Source: Rhodococcus sp. UNC23MFCrub1.1
Lineage (GTDB): Bacteria; Actinomycetota; Actinomycetes; Mycobacteriales; Mycobacteriaceae
DNA: 64,000 nucleotides
NCBI RefSeq assembly: GCF_000686025.1
Contig: NZ_JMLQ01000008.1
Coordinates: 1 to 64,000, forward strand
Reading direction: 5' to 3'
A program made the position numbers and the translations under genes. The notes under the pieces were generated by a model that saw only the letters and a list, made by a program, of their open reading frames with translations, was not told where the DNA came from and ran no database searches. Of the stretch, positions 61,575 through 64,000 are shown in pieces (positions within the stretch are counted from its first letter, which is position 1; the number at the start of each line of letters is the position of its first letter).

Positions 61575-62380
61575 TCGTCGTCGTCGATCTCGGACCAGCT
61601 GGGGGCGAACCTGTTGCGCCGCTCCACTTCCGAGTGCACCACCTCGACGAACTCCTCGAACGAGAGTGTGGTGCGGTCCGACGGACGGCCGTTGCGCGGC
61701 GGCGCCTCGTCGACGTCGAAGAAGCGCACCTCACCCCGGTACGGGCCGTCCGGCTCGTAGAGACCGATGAACACCTTCTCGAACAGGTCGTAGCGCGTGT
61801 CCTCGGCCCCGAGGTCGACCCACGCCCGGCCCGGCATGCCGACGACGGGGCGCTTGCCGCGGCCCGACCGCTTGGACAGCGTCGTGACGTGGTGCGCGAA
61901 CGAACTCTTGCCGATGTCGCTGCTCTTCGCGGGATCGCCGTCCTCGCACGTCGACCAGGGCTCGAACATCACGGCGACGAGCACGCTGTACGGCTGGCGC
62001 TGGTGCAGCACCATCGCCTCACCCCGCAGTTCGTGGTCGTTGCGCACGATGTTCTTGGTCCAGCGGCCGAGCCGACCGGACGTGGGGCTGTAGTCCTGGA
62101 AGCTGTAGGTCTTCACGGACACGCAGAGGATGAGGCCGAGCGTCGGATCGAGTGCCTTGACGTCGAGCCGCTTGCGTCCCTTCGCGACGTCCACCTGCGC
62201 TTCCTGGCCCAGGCCGTGCGCGTCGGGCGTGATGGACGGATACCGAGGCCTCAACGCATCGGCGACCACCTGCGCGAGGTTGTTGGACAGGCGCTGCGCG
62301 TAGTTCTTCTTCTCCCCGCGGTCGGCATCGGGCGCGGGACGGTCGCCGGCGAAGTCGAGTGCGAACGTCAACGGGAACAT
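61571..62380 (-). CDS. putative restriction endonuclease of the methyltransferase-Vsr operon
   Basis: 269 residues, function not established. Placed between a C5-methyltransferase and Vsr, where the restriction enzyme normally lies. A possible nuclease core is KRLDVKALDPTLGLILCVSVKTYSFQD, with an Asp and a late Lys as in PD-(D/E)xK enzymes, but Ser stands where the second acid would be. NYAQRLSNNLAQVVADALR begins an N-terminal helix-rich part. TGATG junction with the methyltransferase stop. It could also be a methylation-dependent or defence effector. Confidence 0.55.
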   Translation of the reverse strand: MFPLTFALDFAGDRPAPDADRGEKKNYAQRLSNNLAQVVADALRPRYPSITPDAHGLGQEAQVDVAKGRKRLDVKALDPTLGLILCVSVKTYSFQDYSPTSGRLGRWTKNIVRNDHELRGEAMVLHQRQPYSVLVAVMFEPWSTCEDGDPAKSSDIGKSSFAHHVTTLSKRSGRGKRPVVGMPGRAWVDLGAEDTRYDLFEKVFIGLYEPDGPYRGEVRFFDVDEAPPRNGRPSDRTTLSFEEFVEVVHSEVERRNRFAPSWSEIDDDE

Positions 62381-63558
62381 CAGGCCACGCGAACGGGTTC
62401 GGGGACGACGGGATCATCGGTCATCCGGTGCAGGTGCGACTCGACCGTGTCGAGGAAGCCGGGGGCGAAGCGCAGCCGACCCGAGCGTGCGCGCTTGAGG
62501 AACCCGGCAGTGGCCCTGGCGGACAACAACTTCGACTCCTCCAGGAATCCGCTCAGATCCTCGTAGGGGTGCTGGACCGGCCAGGTGCTCGCGGGTACCC
62601 CGAACGCGCGACGGTCACGGCCCCACGCGGCCGACGGCCAGCTCTGGCCGGGTACGAGCTCGGTGTCGGACCCCTCGTCGTAGGGAGTGCGGGTGGCCAG
62701 CTGCTCACCGACCCACGTCGCCATGCGCACGCTCACGGCGTTGCCGACGAGCTTCCACCGGTGCCCGGCCCGGACACCCGGGGACTCGACGGCGGGGGCC
62801 GTCCACCCGGCGTCGAAACCCTGCAGCCGTTCGGCGTCCGAGATGCCCGGGGTGACCAGCTCGCCGGACGGGAGCCGGACGGCCGGGGGACTGGCGATGC
62901 CGAGAGTCGATCCGCCCTTGAGCGTGGGCACCGCGTTGATCGCCCAGCCCAGGCCGCGCACCCCCTCGGTCCAGTAGAAGCCGCACGGGAGGACGTCGGC
63001 GTCGCCGGCCTCGGGGATGCCCGCGTCGGGTCCGAAGAGCACCTCACGCGGGTCGTCCGTACGTGAGGCGAGCATGACGACGCGCTGACGCCGCTGGGGC
63101 AGGCCGAACGAGCGAGCGTCGACGACGCGATACGCCCACATGTAACCGAGATCCTCGAGCGCATGCGTGATGTGCCGCATCGCCGCGCCGCGGCCGAGCT
63201 GCAACATGAAGGGCACGTTCTCGATCAGCAGCCACCGGGGACCACGTTTGCGGGCGACGAGTCGGAAGACCTCGTCGACCAGACCCGATCGCGCGCCCGT
63301 GATGCCCGCCGTGCGACCGGCCTGTGAGAGGTCCTGGCACGGGAAACCGGCTGCGACCAGCTCTGTTCCGGCGGGGAGCGCCCGCAGCGTCGCGACGTCG
63401 GTGTGCAGCGGCACGTCGGGGAAGCGCGAGCGCAGCACCGCCCCCGCGCCGGCGTCGATCTCGCAGAGCTGAGTGGTGGACCACCCGCTGCGCGCCAGGC
63501 CCAGCTCCAGACCGCCGATGCCGGCGAACAGGCCGACCATGGCACCCTGGCTGGACAC
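62380..63558 (-). CDS. dcm: DNA (cytosine-5)-methyltransferase
   Basis: 392 residues with the motif order of C5-MTases: FAGIGG (11-16, SAM), GFPCQDLS with catalytic Cys74, ENVP, QRRQR, then the variable target-recognition region, RLQGF and VGNAVSV. The C-terminal 80 residues extend past motif X and are unusual for a minimal enzyme. First gene of the three-gene operon. Specificity cannot be read from sequence. Upstream, 63559-63854 (296 bp) has no gene. Confidence 0.93.
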   Translation of the reverse strand: MSSQGAMVGLFAGIGGLELGLARSGWSTTQLCEIDAGAGAVLRSRFPDVPLHTDVATLRALPAGTELVAAGFPCQDLSQAGRTAGITGARSGLVDEVFRLVARKRGPRWLLIENVPFMLQLGRGAAMRHITHALEDLGYMWAYRVVDARSFGLPQRRQRVVMLASRTDDPREVLFGPDAGIPEAGDADVLPCGFYWTEGVRGLGWAINAVPTLKGGSTLGIASPPAVRLPSGELVTPGISDAERLQGFDAGWTAPAVESPGVRAGHRWKLVGNAVSVRMATWVGEQLATRTPYDEGSDTELVPGQSWPSAAWGRDRRAFGVPASTWPVQHPYEDLSGFLEESKLLSARATAGFLKRARSGRLRFAPGFLDTVESHLHRMTDDPVVPEPVRVA

Positions 63559-63854
63559 GCGTACCCCCGCTCACCGTCGTGTGCGACGGCGGCTCCGGAC
63601 ACCGACGTCGATCTCGAGTGAGGCTACTCGAGAACACCGACACGGCGTCCGACCGAGAGGGCGACACCGCTGTGAGCAGCGCCCGCAGACGGGGGGCGTG
63701 GTGCGCCGACTCACGCCCACGGTCGACGAAAACCCTGCTCGTGACCGTTTCATCTCGCGAGAACGGGGCACTCGGTCGCTGACGAGGACGGGGATTCACA
63801 GGCAATTCGCCCGGCTCCGGTACTTGTCGTGCTCGTGTGATCTACCGTGAACGC

Positions 63855-64000
63855 GTGACCACACCCACCGCCGATTCTCTGTCGTCCGCCGACGTGACGG
63901 GCTCGTCGTGGCCGGCCATCCTGACGTGGCGCGCGCACAGCGCCCCGCGTATGGAGTCGGTGCGCGTCCAGCTTAACGGCAAGCGGATCAAGGCCGCCGG
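63855..64000 (+). CDS. putative glycolipid-binding family protein, 3' end outside window
   Basis: 49 residues are visible from GTG 63855. PAILTWRAHSAPRMESVRVQLNGKRIKAAG fits the start of the Glycolipid_bind (DUF1089) family of actinobacteria. TACCGT (63843-63848) ends six bases before the GTG, a leaderless layout. Too short for certainty. Confidence 0.6.
   Translation, partial: MTTPTADSLSSADVTGSSWPAILTWRAHSAPRMESVRVQLNGKRIKAA

Noticed and set aside
63559-63854. A gene in the 296-bp gap before the last gene
   Set aside because: Only short frames without start signals or family resemblance; treated as promoter and spacer DNA.

Overview
The window is high-GC actinobacterial DNA from a mycolic-acid-containing organism, most likely Rhodococcus or a close Nocardiaceae relative. 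The evidence is galactofuranosyltransferases GlfT1 and GlfT2 of cell-wall galactan synthesis, a Wzm/Wzt ABC exporter, a secreted antigen-85-type mycolyltransferase, a proteasome activator Bpa ending in GQYL, a DesA3-type desaturase with its reductase, and a gene neighbourhood (Wzm, GlfT1, Wzt, Bpa, class V aminotransferase-like protein, quinone oxidoreductase, EchA21-like hydratase, HisC2) that resembles the Rv3772-Rv3783 region of M. tuberculosis.

Layout. 1-12 kb is an envelope polysaccharide region: the end of rmlB, a five-gene minus-strand operon that looks like a GtrA/GtrB/GT-C glycosylation module with its own sugar epimerase, then glfT2, a methyltransferase, glfT1, wzt and wzm. 12-20 kb holds bpa, a lysine-less aminotransferase-fold protein, an oxidoreductase, a large BTAD/STAND regulator and a DrrAB-type exporter. 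20-30 kb has an aldo/keto reductase, a lactate monooxygenase-type flavoenzyme, MarR, PucR and TetR regulators, three tRNAs, a mycolyltransferase, HisC2 and a crotonase. 30-46 kb is accessory metabolism in small regulator-enzyme units: TetR plus secreted lipase, PucR plus hydrolase, WYL plus LLM oxidoreductase and VOC protein, and a TetR whose operator appears twice, before an SDR gene and before a thiolase-like/enoyl-CoA hydratase operon. 46-56 kb has a MarR/Bcr-type efflux pair, a two-component system facing a secreted PPEGA-repeat protein, a 155-bp tandem repeat, a run of small stress and membrane genes behind an OhrR-like regulator, and a frameshifted GGDEF-EAL gene. 56-64 kb carries the desaturase pair, CorA, an FAD oxidoreductase, a C5-methyltransferase/putative nuclease/Vsr restriction-type operon and the start of a glycolipid-binding-like gene.

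Regulatory signals recur. At least ten genes have a TANNNT box ending 6-8 bases before ATG or GTG, consistent with leaderless transcripts. Several regulators sit beside clear palindromes. Two intergenic regions 24 kb apart carry related hairpin repeats. No insertion sequence, prophage, integrase, CRISPR array or rRNA was seen. Start codons were chosen by eye; database homology could not be checked.
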